Positions 17,058 through 25,838 are shown, numbered from the stretch's first letter. The stretch: 64,000 nucleotides of DNA from Nitrococcus mobilis Nb-231 (GCF_000153205.1 NZ_CH672427.1:1838541-1902540); one strand, 5' to 3'. Translations and numbers: made by a program. The notes: generated by a model not told the origin, from the sequence alone.

Positions 17058-18187
17058 GGCCGCGGCCATCGCCACCATTGCAAATCATGGCTGATCAAGG
17101 CGACAAGCACGACGAACATCACCGCATTGATCCACCAAATACCGGGTACAGCCCCGACCACGCCATGCTCCACCCAGGTTTTTGCCAAGCCGCTGGCGCT
17201 GTAGATCAAAGCATAGACGAGCGCGGCCAACAGAATCTTGGAGAACCGGCCCCGGCGCGGCGCGGTGCGGCTAAGCGGCACCCCGAACAACGCGAGCAGC
17301 ACCGTCGTCAAAGGGCGGGAGAGGCGCCACTGCAGTTCGGCAAGTTCCGCGGGATTACCCGAGCGCGCGAGCGCGGCCGTAGGCGCGGCCTTGCGCTTGT
17401 AGCCCACTACCGGTTGCGGTTGCTGCAGACGTAGCGAGAGTTCGCCGAAACGTAGAATCCGATCATGACTTCCAGCCTGATCAAGCAAGTAGGTAACCCC
17501 ATCGTGCAGTATCAGTCGCGCCTCGTCGGCTTGCTCCGTCGGGAGCTGCCGCGCTTGTCGAGCCTTGGTCAGGTACGTCGCCTCCCCGGCACGCTGATAG
17601 ATCAACACACCGTGCAACAGGCCGCGTTGGTCGTCCACTTCTTGCGCGAGGATCATGCGCCCGGTCTGCGATTCTACATAGAAATGGCCGGCGCGCAGCC
17701 GATCCAGCGGGATCTCCACATGCGCGTGCGCTTCAGCCTGATAGGCTTGCTGGTAGGCCCATGGTCGGCCGAACAACGACAACGCACCGACGGCGAGTGC
17801 AACCGGTAGCGCGAGCAGCAGGATCGCCCAATAAACCCGCGCCGAGCTGATGCCGACCGCGCCGAGGACAGTCATTTCCTGATCGTTGTAGAGACGACCC
17901 AGGCCGATCACTACCGAGGCATAAAGCGCCACCGGAATGAGCACCTCCAGTGCAATCAGGGTCCTGAGCGCAACCATCAACGCAACCGCCTGCATCCCGA
18001 GGGTCTCGCTGAGCGCATCCGCAAGGTAGCGTGCAACCGAGTAGCTCGCAAAAATGAGGCTCAGGACACCAACCACGGCCACCAGCGGGCGGCGCACTTC
18101 CGCGATCAAGTAACGTTCGATCAGCAACACGGGTTTTAAGTACCTTCGACCAACGGTGACGGCACAATCCGGCAGGAACGTACCCAC
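17054..18187 (-). CDS. LptF-like permease in the sphingolipid operon
   Basis: 377 aa from the first ATG. A GTG at 18130 gives a product starting VLLIERYLIAEVRRP, closer to typical LptF N-termini, and a GAAGG lies upstream of it, so the true start may be there. YjgP/YjgQ family: paired N-terminal spans (LVAVVGVLSLIFASYSVARYLA), the conserved YNDQEMTVLGAVGIS cytoplasmic coupling-helix segment, a periplasmic domain at about 140-270 and C-terminal spans. It is translationally coupled to the LptG-like gene. No lptA, lptB or lptC is in the window, so an ATPase partner must come from elsewhere. Confidence 0.8.
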   Translation of the reverse strand: MGTFLPDCAVTVGRRYLKPVLLIERYLIAEVRRPLVAVVGVLSLIFASYSVARYLADALSETLGMQAVALMVALRTLIALEVLIPVALYASVVIGLGRLYNDQEMTVLGAVGISSARVYWAILLLALPVALAVGALSLFGRPWAYQQAYQAEAHAHVEIPLDRLRAGHFYVESQTGRMILAQEVDDQRGLLHGVLIYQRAGEATYLTKARQARQLPTEQADEARLILHDGVTYLLDQAGSHDRILRFGELSLRLQQPQPVVGYKRKAAPTAALARSGNPAELAELQWRLSRPLTTVLLALFGVPLSRTAPRRGRFSKILLAALVYALIYSASGLAKTWVEHGVVGAVPGIWWINAVMFVVLVALISHDLQWWRWPRP

Positions 18188-18253
18188 TGGTACGAACCCC
18201 TTGCCCGCAACGGCCCCGAGTCGATACTCAAGCGAGCGAACCGGCCGCTATCG

Positions 18254-19117
18254 TTACGGGCGATTATCCCCTGCCGCCTCAGTACGCTCGCGCAGCACCG
18301 CCTCGGCAAGCTGCCGGTCAGCCGGTGTATCGACATCCACCGCGGCCTCCGGATAAGGGAGGATAATGGCGCCTATCCGTATTCCCAGTCGACGCGAGAG
18401 CTGCCGCAGAGCTTGCTCCAGAGTGAGCAGCCCCAAAGCGTAGCCCAGCACGGCCCGCCAACCGAGCAATCGTGCGACGACTCGCCAGGGCCGCTTGCGC
18501 TCCTGCTCCACCCTCCGCCAATAATCCGCTAACCGCCGACCACGGGGAGTTAGGAACGCATACAGGTTGCAGCCGCAATACGGCCCGCCTCGCAAGCGAA
18601 TGGCGGTGCGCCGAGCGGCCGGGAACCGAGCCGCTACGATCCGCTGCTCGGCTACCGCAACCGCCAAATCCCAGTTGCCGGCCTGCGCCCGCTGCAGGAA
18701 ATAGCGAATCATCGGGGCACTGAGCAGCGCGTGATCCGCCGTGGTGAGCAATGTGATCCGCTCTGGCGGTAAAGCCGCGAACGCCCCGAGTGCACTCGCA
18801 CTGGGCGAGTCGGCGCAGGCGACCCAGTCGATGCGCGAGGCGGACAGCAGTTCTTGAAGCACCGGCGTGCTTGCAACGATCTCTTGTGCCGGCCCACAGA
18901 GAATAATTCGATCAACCAAAGTGCTATCCCACAGCGCCTGCAGCACCCGCCGCAGCATCGGCGTGCCAGCCACCGGCGCAAGCGCCTTGCAGCACGTGCC
19001 GGCCTCCTTAGCTACAGCATCCGGGGTCTTGCGATCGCCCGCCAATACAATGGCCGCTACGCGGTTCGCCGCCGAATCGACCACGGCGCCAGGCTGACTC
19101 GGGGTGGAGGTATTCAT
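18254..19117 (-). CDS. NTP transferase (MobA/IspD-like) in the sphingolipid operon
   Basis: 287 aa from ATG 19117 (MNTSTPSQ). The Rossmann-like nucleotide-binding start VAAIVLAGDRKT, then CKALAPVAGTPMLRRVLQAL, is the LAGG...K signature of sugar-1-phosphate or alcohol-phosphate nucleotidyltransferases. A further pattern TTADHALLSAPMIRYFL corresponds to the metal-binding Asp region. The family activates a small phosphorylated molecule as an NDP or CDP derivative. Here it could activate a head-group precursor for a phospho-ceramide, which is inference from the neighbours. It lies 26 bases downstream of the ceramide-synthase-like gene. Confidence 0.7.
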   Translation of the reverse strand: MNTSTPSQPGAVVDSAANRVAAIVLAGDRKTPDAVAKEAGTCCKALAPVAGTPMLRRVLQALWDSTLVDRIILCGPAQEIVASTPVLQELLSASRIDWVACADSPSASALGAFAALPPERITLLTTADHALLSAPMIRYFLQRAQAGNWDLAVAVAEQRIVAARFPAARRTAIRLRGGPYCGCNLYAFLTPRGRRLADYWRRVEQERKRPWRVVARLLGWRAVLGYALGLLTLEQALRQLSRRLGIRIGAIILPYPEAAVDVDTPADRQLAEAVLRERTEAAGDNRP

Positions 19118-19143
19118 AATCAGGGAGCGCCGAGCCCGCCGCC

Positions 19144-20322
19144 CTAAAGCGCCTTCTGGTAGAGCCGGTAACGCTTGTAAGGCTCGGCACCGATATTCTC
19201 CAGTATGTTGCGCATGCTCGCGTTGTCCTCGAGAATCCACGACATCTCGACCGCTCGAATGCCCTTTGTCATCACCGGCTCCTGGATAGCGGCAATCAGC
19301 GTGAGCGCCAGCGCCGGCCCGAGCCGGCTGAACTGATACCGTTTAGCCACCCCCATGAGCGGAATCCGGCCGGTCAGCGGATAGCGCACTTTCAAACGCC
19401 AGAGCAGTTTCATCCAGCCGAAAGGCATTAGACGGCCACCTAAATCGCGAATTGCCTCGTTGATATTGGGCAATGCTACGATGAACGCCACCGGCACGTC
19501 GTCGACTTCAGCGATCTGGATGAGATCGTAGGCGACGAATAACCGTAAGTTGCGCCCCAGTTCACGGAACTCTGCCGTGGTAAAAGGTACAAATCCCCAG
19601 TTCTCGGACCAGGCATCGTTGAAAATGTCCCGCAAGGCCGCCATATCCGCAGCGAAGCGCTCCCGGCTGCTGGGGCGCACGCGAATTCGAGCTTGATAAC
19701 GCGCCATCAGCCGGCGCATCGACGGGGTGAAGGACAGCTCGGCAGACGGCATCCAGTAGGCGAGAAGCTCCTTGACCGCGCTATAGCCTTGTTCTTCCAA
19801 GCGATGAGCATAATAGGGCCGGGCATGTCCCATCATGAACACCGGTGGACAATCGAATCCCTCCACCAGGAGGCCGCACTCGTCGTTTATGGACAGATTG
19901 AACGGCCCGCTCACCCGGCGGGCGCCGCGCTGGCGCAGCCAATCCTCTGCAGTCGCCGTCAAGGCCTCGAATGCAGCGGCGTCATCTATGGCCTCGAGCA
20001 TCCCGAAATACCCCGTATGATCCCCATGGCGTTGCTGATGCAGATGATCCAATTGGGCCGTGATCCGCCCTATCGGTCGCAGCCCGCGCCAGGCAACCCA
20101 CCCTTGCCAATCAAGATGCTCGAACAGTGGGTTGTGTCTTGATAGATGCTGGCGACGCTCCAGCTGCAACGGCTCAATCCAATGTGGATCGCTGTGGTAA
20201 AATTGTCGCGGCAAACCCAAAAATGTGGCAAAATCACCACGTCGCTGCAACGATCGAACGACAATCGGCGAATCCCGACGGCCGTGATGCTCGTGATAAT
20301 TCGTTGCGGCGCGTTTTTCCAT
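19144..20322 (-). CDS. Bacterial ceramide synthase (bCerS)-like GNAT acyltransferase
   Basis: 392 aa with GNAT-like folds. Characteristic stretches are SGPFNLSINDECGLLVEGFD, then PYYAHRLEEQGYSAVKELLAYW in the middle and EMSWILEDNASMRNILENIG near the C-terminus. This resembles the YghO-like family that includes the Caulobacter N-acyltransferase needed for ceramide formation (CC_1154/bCerS), which joins acyl-CoA to the sphingoid intermediate. It is the first gene of the minus-strand operon, divergent from the operon encoding acyl-AMP ligase, ceramide reductase, ACP and serine palmitoyltransferase. Confidence in the family is good; the ceramide role is supported by context. Confidence 0.75.
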   Translation of the reverse strand: MEKRAATNYHEHHGRRDSPIVVRSLQRRGDFATFLGLPRQFYHSDPHWIEPLQLERRQHLSRHNPLFEHLDWQGWVAWRGLRPIGRITAQLDHLHQQRHGDHTGYFGMLEAIDDAAAFEALTATAEDWLRQRGARRVSGPFNLSINDECGLLVEGFDCPPVFMMGHARPYYAHRLEEQGYSAVKELLAYWMPSAELSFTPSMRRLMARYQARIRVRPSSRERFAADMAALRDIFNDAWSENWGFVPFTTAEFRELGRNLRLFVAYDLIQIAEVDDVPVAFIVALPNINEAIRDLGGRLMPFGWMKLLWRLKVRYPLTGRIPLMGVAKRYQFSRLGPALALTLIAAIQEPVMTKGIRAVEMSWILEDNASMRNILENIGAEPYKRYRLYQKAL

Positions 20323-20456
20323 ATGCGGTAATCTCTCCGGCGCTCCCGCCCGAATGACGTAAAGACAAACCGGGCTGAGGCAAAGTGCGGTTAAGATTAT
20401 TTCGAACTACCACCGAGCGTGGAGGTCAATATTTTGGCGGGTGCAACGCCTCATCC

Positions 20457-20492
20457 TCTGTTATGTGCATCTTGTCTGTTATGAAAATCTTG
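20457..20492. repeat. Two tandem 18-bp units in the sphingolipid control region
   Basis: TCTGTTATGTGCATCTTG is followed directly by TCTGTTATGAAAATCTTG. The units differ only in three central bases. Head-to-tail units with conserved outer parts look like a repeated binding site. Confidence 0.65.
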
Positions 20493-20525
20493 CTTGTTTT
20501 TATAGGACTGTTGTTTCATATTCAT

Positions 20526-20561
20526 GTAGACTCTGAACTTAACGTAGATTCTGAAGTTCAG
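20526..20561. repeat. Second pair of 18-bp units in the sphingolipid control region
   Basis: GTAGACTCTGAACTTAAC is followed directly by GTAGATTCTGAAGTTCAG (14 of 18 identical). It has the same period as the pair at 20457-20492 but a different sequence. GAACTT and AAGTTC within it also form an inverted repeat. Confidence 0.55.
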
Positions 20562-21059
20562 TAGGCTGATCTCCACTGCACTTTAAAAGAAAAGGCGCCA
20601 TGGAAGATCCTCATTCGACTCTGGGCAAGCAACGGCTAAGCGCGGCGCAGCGTAAGGGCGGGACGCAGCCTGCCTTTGCATGGGAAGTTGGACACTGGCA
20701 GATGGCGCGGTTACTGGAAAAGTCATGGCTTGTCCGCGTATCTCGTCACGATTCGACCCTGCATGCCAATACTAATATAACCAACAGTACGGGTATTGAA
20801 ACGCGTAAACAACGACAGCGGCAGAGGCTTCGCCGGGCACTGGGTGCACTCTCTGCCGCACGCAACGCCCAGCTGGCAAGATTATCCTGCGCAGCGGGCA
20901 TTTACCAGCGGACCCCATAGCGGTCGCATTATAGGCTCACACGGGCTCCCTCTGGCGAGCCCTGCATGGAGGCGGGCGGACGCGCCGGTTTACGGCTAAC
21001 CGCCACTGCGACCGCAATGGTCGGAGAGCTAGGGACAAAGAAAGCGGAAGGTACCTGAA

Positions 21060-22835
21060 TTGATTAGAACGGCCACGCCAACAATCAATAATCGCCCTCT
21101 GCGCTGCGCGGATTTCCCAACGCTCGCGCAAGCGTTGGATTATGCTGCGCAGGGCGTCACTGGGTATAATTTCTACGACGGTCGTGGGCGGTTGCGAGCG
21201 GCGCTTCCATACGCCGAGCTTCGGCAACGCGCGCAGGCCACGGCCAAACGTCTCCACGGGCTCGGTTTGAAACGGGGTGAGCGGGTCGCATTGATTGCCG
21301 AGACCTGTCCGGAGTTCATGGAATTCTTCTATGCCTGCCAATACGGGGGCTTCGTCCCGGTACCCTTGCCTATCACGATCAATCTCGGCAGCCGGGGGAG
21401 CTATATCGAGCGCCTGCGCCGCCTGCTCCATAGTTGCAGCGCCACGGCCGCCATGGCGCCTGCGGAATTCCTGTCGTTTCTGCAGGAAGCCGCCGACGGC
21501 CTCAAGCTGCGCTTCGTAGGCAGCCCAGCGGATTTCTATGCGCTCGAAGAACCGGCGGTGGAACTTGAATCCAGCGGGCCGGACGAGATCGCCTATTTAC
21601 AATACACCTCTGGAAGCACCCGCTTCCCGCGCGGGGTGGTCATTACCCAACAAGCGGTCATGGCCAACTTGGCCGGCATCGTGGGCACCGGGCTTGCAGT
21701 TCGCCCCGGCGATCGCTGTGTCTCATGGCTGCCTTTTTACCACGATATGGGCTTGGTCGGGTTTGTCCTCGGGCCATTGGCCTCGCAGCTCTCCGTCGAT
21801 TATCTGGGTACCCGCGACTTTGCCATGCGCCCACGGCAATGGCTGGCATTGATCAGCAACAACCGAGGCACGATCGCCTTTGCACCCCCGTTTGGCTACG
21901 ACATCTGCGCTCGACGTATCCATCGCGCCGAGCTCGACCGCTATGATCTTAGCTGTTGGCGCGTAGCCGGCGTCGGCGCGGAGACGATTCACGCCGAGAC
22001 ATTAGAGCGCTTTGCCGATTTTCTGGCGCCGGCCGGTTTCAACCGCCACGCCTTCCTACCCTGCTACGGACTGGCGGAGAGTTCGCTGGCCGTCACCTTC
22101 GCGGCGCTCGATCAAGGCATGGTCGTGGATCAGGTCGACCGCCGAGCTTTGGAAGACCGCATGTCCGCTCGCGCGTTCGCGGCAACGGATGGCCGCGGCG
22201 AGCGCGTCAGGGCATTCGTCAACTGCGGCCGACCGTTGCCTGGCCACGAGGTGATTGTTCGCGACGCCGACTACAAGGCGCTGCCCCACCGTCAGGTCGG
22301 TATTGTCAGTGTCAGAGGGCCGAGCCTGATGTCCGGTTATTTCCAGGACGCGGCCAGTACCCATGATGCCCTCGGGCCGGACGGCTGGCTCGACACCGGC
22401 GATCTGGGCTACCTGACCGAAGCCGGGTTGTTCATCACGGGACGCTGCAAGGATCTGATCATCGTCAACGGTCGCAATATCTGGCCCCAGGATATGGAGC
22501 GCCTCGCCGAAGAGCAGCCGGAAGTCCGGCTCGGCGATGTCACCGCTTTCGTCGCATCTCACCCCAAGGGCGGCGAGATCGTGGTCATGCTGGTTCAGTG
22601 CCGACTGACTGAAAACGAGCGTCGTGCTGACCTGGTAAACCGGCTGCAGCGGATGATCTACAGCGAATTCGGTATAAAATGCCGCATCGAGCTGGTTCCG
22701 CCCAAAACCCTACCGAGGACTTCCTCCGGCAAGCTCTCGCGCTCGGAGGCGAGACGGCGTTTCATACAACGAGTCGGCTGGAATCAACGCAGCGAGATTA
22801 TCGTGGAGGCGCCCAAAGCCGCGGTCTCCAGCTGA
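21060..22835 (+). CDS. Fatty-acyl-AMP ligase / acyl-ACP synthetase
   Basis: 591 aa adenylate-forming enzyme. The nucleotide loop YLQYTSGSTRFPRGVV is present, as are YGLAESSLAVTF and GWLDTGDLGY, and the C-terminal part includes GRCKDLIIVNGRNIWPQDME and the catalytic-type Lys near LPRTSSGKLSR. The fatty-acyl-AMP-ligase subfamily (FAAL/FadD32-like) loads the acyl adenylate onto an ACP rather than CoA. A dedicated ACP gene lies two genes downstream and Caulobacter has an acyl-ACP synthetase (CC_1165) in its ceramide cluster. It likely supplies acyl-ACP to serine palmitoyltransferase. First gene of the operon; the ceramide reductase starts 8 bases after its stop. Confidence 0.85.
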   Translation: MIRTATPTINNRPLRCADFPTLAQALDYAAQGVTGYNFYDGRGRLRAALPYAELRQRAQATAKRLHGLGLKRGERVALIAETCPEFMEFFYACQYGGFVPVPLPITINLGSRGSYIERLRRLLHSCSATAAMAPAEFLSFLQEAADGLKLRFVGSPADFYALEEPAVELESSGPDEIAYLQYTSGSTRFPRGVVITQQAVMANLAGIVGTGLAVRPGDRCVSWLPFYHDMGLVGFVLGPLASQLSVDYLGTRDFAMRPRQWLALISNNRGTIAFAPPFGYDICARRIHRAELDRYDLSCWRVAGVGAETIHAETLERFADFLAPAGFNRHAFLPCYGLAESSLAVTFAALDQGMVVDQVDRRALEDRMSARAFAATDGRGERVRAFVNCGRPLPGHEVIVRDADYKALPHRQVGIVSVRGPSLMSGYFQDAASTHDALGPDGWLDTGDLGYLTEAGLFITGRCKDLIIVNGRNIWPQDMERLAEEQPEVRLGDVTAFVASHPKGGEIVVMLVQCRLTENERRADLVNRLQRMIYSEFGIKCRIELVPPKTLPRTSSGKLSRSEARRRFIQRVGWNQRSEIIVEAPKAAVSS

Positions 22836-22843
22836 AGATTTCG

Positions 22844-23764
22844 ATGGCGGGTGTAGTGGCACTAACCGGCGCGACGGGTTTTATCGGCGGCGCCTTGTGC
22901 CAACCACTCGCCCAAGCCGGATGGCGCATTCGTGCTCTAGTGCGACGGGCCCCCGACATTGCGTTGGCGAGTAGAATCGAATGGGTCCGTGGCGATCTCG
23001 ATGATGTCGCTGCATTGCGCCGCCTGGTGGCCAATGCCGATGCTGTCATCCATTGCGCAGGTGCAGTTCGCGGGCGCTCCCTCGAGGACTTCGATCGGGT
23101 CAATGTCCACGGCTCCGAACGCCTACTGCATACGGCCCGCGCCGAATTACGCTGCACGCGCTTCCTTTTCATGTCGTCGTTGGCCGCTCGTGAACCGACT
23201 TTATCCTGGTACGCTGCCTCCAAACACCACGCCGAAGAGGTCTTGCGGCAGCAGAGCGGTGCGCTTGCGCTTACCATCTTCCGCCCCACTGCAGTCTACG
23301 GACCCGGTGATCGAGAACTCAGTCCCCTTTTTCGATTCCTGCGCCGCGGCTTACTGCCCGTTCCAGGCAACCAGCACGCACGGTTGACCCTGCTGCATGT
23401 GCACGACCTGGTCACAGCGATACTACGCTGGCTCGACTCCTCACCCCCTGCAGCGGGAACGTTCGAGCTCCATGATGGGCGAGCCGACGGCTATAGCTGG
23501 CAAACCATCGCTGCGATCGCCGCCCGGGTCCAGGGCCGCCCGGTGCGATTGCTGAATCTGCCGCGCACCGGCCTGACCTTGGCAGCCGCCGTCAATCTCC
23601 GCCTCGCACGCTGGCTCAGATATCAGCCGATGCTTACACCAGGGAAATTAAGGGAACTTCGGCATCCCGATTGGATATGCGACAATAGCGCGCTCGCCGC
23701 GGCGCTCGGCTGGCGACCCAGAATCGATTTCGAGCGCGCCATGCGGGAGGGGTTGAGCGGATAA
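22844..23764 (+). CDS. cerR: NAD-dependent epimerase/dehydratase family, ceramide reductase (CerR)-like
   Basis: 306 aa extended short-chain dehydrogenase. The start MAGVVALTGATGFIGGALC carries the TGxxGxxG cofactor motif. A catalytic Ser/Tyr/Lys set is seen in FLFMSSLAAREP and WYAASKHHAEEVL (YxxxK), followed by FRPTAVYGPGDRE. In the Caulobacter ceramide pathway a protein of this family, CerR, reduces the 3-keto group of the N-acylated intermediate to give dihydroceramide. ATG 22844 is preferred over upstream in-frame starts because it falls 8 bases after the acyl ligase stop. The catalytic class is visible in the sequence; the ceramide substrate is inferred from the cluster. Confidence 0.75.
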   Translation: MAGVVALTGATGFIGGALCQPLAQAGWRIRALVRRAPDIALASRIEWVRGDLDDVAALRRLVANADAVIHCAGAVRGRSLEDFDRVNVHGSERLLHTARAELRCTRFLFMSSLAAREPTLSWYAASKHHAEEVLRQQSGALALTIFRPTAVYGPGDRELSPLFRFLRRGLLPVPGNQHARLTLLHVHDLVTAILRWLDSSPPAAGTFELHDGRADGYSWQTIAAIAARVQGRPVRLLNLPRTGLTLAAAVNLRLARWLRYQPMLTPGKLRELRHPDWICDNSALAAALGWRPRIDFERAMREGLSG

Positions 23765-23817
23765 GCCGCTACACCACCCGAAGCGTAGACACGCAGTCCA
23801 CACGGGGCTGGCAAGCC

Positions 23818-24069
23818 ATGATGGCAGACTATCAACAAATTCTAGATCGACTCTACACTCACCTGCGCCCTATGGCGCCGCAAGGCACGAGGTTGGGCGA
23901 GGACACGGACTTGATCAGTGAGTTCGGCCTGGATTCCGTCAATGTCATGGACCTGTTGCTGGAAGTCGAAGAGGATTTCGATATATCCGTGCCGTTGAAC
24001 CTCCTCGCCGATATTCGCACGCCCAAGGATCTCGCACGCGCAATCGTTCGGTTGCTGGAGGCGGGATAA
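23818..24069 (+). CDS. Dedicated acyl carrier protein
   Basis: 83 aa, acidic. The phosphopantetheine attachment motif FGLDSVNVMDLL has Ser40. Its stop overlaps the spt start (ATAATGG). The gene pair ACP-Spt is a mark of bacterial sphingolipid clusters, where this carrier delivers the acyl chain to serine palmitoyltransferase (AcpR, CC_1163 in Caulobacter). It is not the fatty-acid-synthesis ACP, as no fab genes are nearby. Confidence 0.9.
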   Translation: MMADYQQILDRLYTHLRPMAPQGTRLGEDTDLISEFGLDSVNVMDLLLEVEEDFDISVPLNLLADIRTPKDLARAIVRLLEAG

Positions 24070-25283
24070 TGGCATTGTTTGACAAGTTCAATAAGCTCGC
24101 CAACGACCGCGCGGAACTCTTTCCCACCGGCCTCAGCCCTTTCGAGACCCGGATCGAGGAAGTATATTCGCCTACCGAGGCACGCATCGGCGGGCGGCGG
24201 GTGCTGCTCGCTGGCACCAACAATTATCTCGGCCTGACCTTCGCGCCCGAATGCATCGAGGCGGCCCATAAAGCCGTGGAGCGAGAAGGGACGGGGACCA
24301 CGGGCTCGCGGATGGCCAACGGCAGCTACGGCGGCCACTACGCTTTGGAAGCGGAACTCGGAGACTTTTATCGATGCAATTCGGTGATTGTTTTCTCTAC
24401 CGGCTATCTCGCCAGCTTGGGCCTGATTGGCACTTTGGCCGGAGCGCAAGACATAATACTGCTCGATGCGGATTGCCATGCCAGCATCTACGATGCCTGC
24501 CGACTCAGCGGCGCTCAAATCATACGGTTTCGACACAATGACGTTGCCGATCTCGAACGGCGGCTGCAGCGACTAAGAGAGCGTACCGAGAACACACTCA
24601 TCGTGGTGGAGGGGCTCTATAGTATGCTCGGCGACCGGGCACCGTTAGCCGAGATTGCCGCGGTCAAACGTCGCCACGGTGGTTATTTGGTGGTGGATGA
24701 AGCCCATTCTCTCGGAGTGCTCGGCGAGCACGGCCGCGGGCTATCCGAGGAAGCCGGGGTAGCCGCCGAGGTCGACTTCGTACTTGGCACATTCAGCAAA
24801 AGCCTGGGGGCCGTAGGCGGATTTCTCGCCAGTAATCACCCCGAGTCCGAGTTCTTACGCTACGCCAGCCGTCCGTACATCTTCACGGCATCGCCCTCGC
24901 CCTCCGTTGTTGCATCCACGCGCGCCGCGCTACAGCTGCTGCGTAATCGTCCGCAGTTGCGTGAGCGGCTGTGGGCCAATGCCACTCAGCTCTATCACCA
25001 ACTGCGGGCACTCGGCTACCAGCTCGGCCCCGAGCCGAGCCCAGTCGTGGCCACCCTGCTCGGATCCCGACAGCAGGCGGTGGCATTCTGGCAGGGGCTG
25101 CTCGAGCGTAACATCTACGTCAATCTGGTGTTACCGCCGGCTGCACCCGGTGGTTATACCCTGGTTCGTTGTAGTGTCAGCGCGGCCCATACCCCCGCAC
25201 AGATCGACACCATCTGCGAGGCTTTTGCCGATCTGCGAGCGATGCTTAAGCGCTCGGACACGCCGGACTCCCATCGCGGCTGA
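24069..25283 (+). CDS. spt: Serine palmitoyltransferase
   Basis: 404 aa, alpha-oxoamine synthase family (PLP fold type I). The PLP Lys is K244 in FVLGTFSKSLGAVGG; VVDEAHSLGVLG supplies the cofactor Asp and substrate His, and the entry segment NNYLGLTFAPE is conserved. AONS relatives such as BioF and Kbl look similar. The decisive features are the overlap with a dedicated ACP, the adjacent fatty-acyl-AMP ligase and CerR-like reductase, and the divergent ceramide-synthase-like gene. Reaction: L-serine plus acyl thioester gives 3-ketosphinganine, CO2 and free carrier. Cytoplasmic or membrane-peripheral. Confidence 0.88.
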   Translation: MALFDKFNKLANDRAELFPTGLSPFETRIEEVYSPTEARIGGRRVLLAGTNNYLGLTFAPECIEAAHKAVEREGTGTTGSRMANGSYGGHYALEAELGDFYRCNSVIVFSTGYLASLGLIGTLAGAQDIILLDADCHASIYDACRLSGAQIIRFRHNDVADLERRLQRLRERTENTLIVVEGLYSMLGDRAPLAEIAAVKRRHGGYLVVDEAHSLGVLGEHGRGLSEEAGVAAEVDFVLGTFSKSLGAVGGFLASNHPESEFLRYASRPYIFTASPSPSVVASTRAALQLLRNRPQLRERLWANATQLYHQLRALGYQLGPEPSPVVATLLGSRQQAVAFWQGLLERNIYVNLVLPPAAPGGYTLVRCSVSAAHTPAQIDTICEAFADLRAMLKRSDTPDSHRG

Positions 25284-25309
25284 ACGCTGCCGATCCAGGC
25301 AACTCGAGC

Positions 25310-25341
25310 CGGCGGCTACGTGACCATAAGCATAGCCGCCG
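25310..25341. terminator. Hairpin between convergent spt and DUF2147 genes
   Basis: CGGCGGCTA (25310-25318) pairs with TAGCCGCCG (25333-25341) around a 14-base loop. It lies 27 bp after the spt stop and 3 bp after the end of the convergent gene. There is no clean T tract, so terminator function is probable but not certain. Confidence 0.5.
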
Positions 25342-25343
25342 AC

Positions 25344-25838
25344 TTAACCCGCGGGGCTGCGTGTACGCGAATGACGGGGGCATTCGTGCGCCGGAGGAAC
25401 CGTGCGGTGCCAAATCTGAGTTTTGCCAAACAACGGTAGGAGTACGTAGGCACGGACCCGTAACTGATCCGGTTCGGCAAGTGTCAGGTAACTATGGTAG
25501 GTCTTACCCTTGCGAGGATCATAGATCAAACCGTCGACCCAGCTTCGCGCGGCCGTTTGTTGGAAGCCCTCGAGCACTTGCAGCCCGCACAGGGGTTGCT
25601 CACGCTTGCCAGGATTTGGATTATGCCGATCACGCTTGAGCGCTCCGTTGCCGTGATAAGGCTTGGCGAGCCAAACGATGCGGCCGCAGAGCTCGGAGCC
25701 GCAGTCTGCGATGCGTACCGCCACGGTCGACTTGTCGTTGATCCATACGCCGAGCGCTCCTTGCTGGCCGGCCGGCCCAGCCTGGAGCGGCAGGCTAACG
25801 AGCAGCCAAAGCGACGCCACAACCCTCACAATGCGCAC
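25344..25838 (-). CDS. DUF2147 secreted protein
   Basis: 164 aa if GTG 25838 is used. That start is preceded by GAGGTGA seven bases away and opens directly into a signal peptide (IVRVVASLWLLVSLPLQAGPAG); longer frames upstream lack this. The mature part shows the DUF2147 pattern: GVWINDKSTVAVRI, LCGRIVWL and IYDPRKGKTYHSYLTL. The family is periplasmic, lipocalin-like and of unknown role. A second DUF2147 gene lies at 62798. The C-terminal tail is rich in Arg, Pro and His. Confidence 0.7.
   Translation of the reverse strand: MRIVRVVASLWLLVSLPLQAGPAGQQGALGVWINDKSTVAVRIADCGSELCGRIVWLAKPYHGNGALKRDRHNPNPGKREQPLCGLQVLEGFQQTAARSWVDGLIYDPRKGKTYHSYLTLAEPDQLRVRAYVLLPLFGKTQIWHRTVPPAHECPRHSRTRSPAG

Larger units (their letters stand above)
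20323..21059. promoter_or_regulatory. 737-bp divergent control region of the sphingolipid operons
   Basis: An AT-rich core at about 20390-20580 stands out from the GC-rich surroundings and contains two pairs of 18-bp tandem repeats. No recognisable protein is encoded. A 106-codon plus-strand frame at 20600-20920 lacks a strong ribosome-binding site and any family resemblance. Both operon promoters should lie here. Confidence 0.55.

Noticed and set aside
15975-18187. Housekeeping LPS-transport annotation for the two permeases without comment
   Set aside because: The family is certain but the operon context is unusual, so I reported the lptF/lptG assignment as uncertain rather than giving it a symbol.
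20600-20920. 106-codon plus-strand frame in the sphingolipid control region
   Set aside because: No recognisable domain, weak ribosome site and biased low-complexity composition (Arg/Gln/Ala). Kept only as part of the intergenic description.
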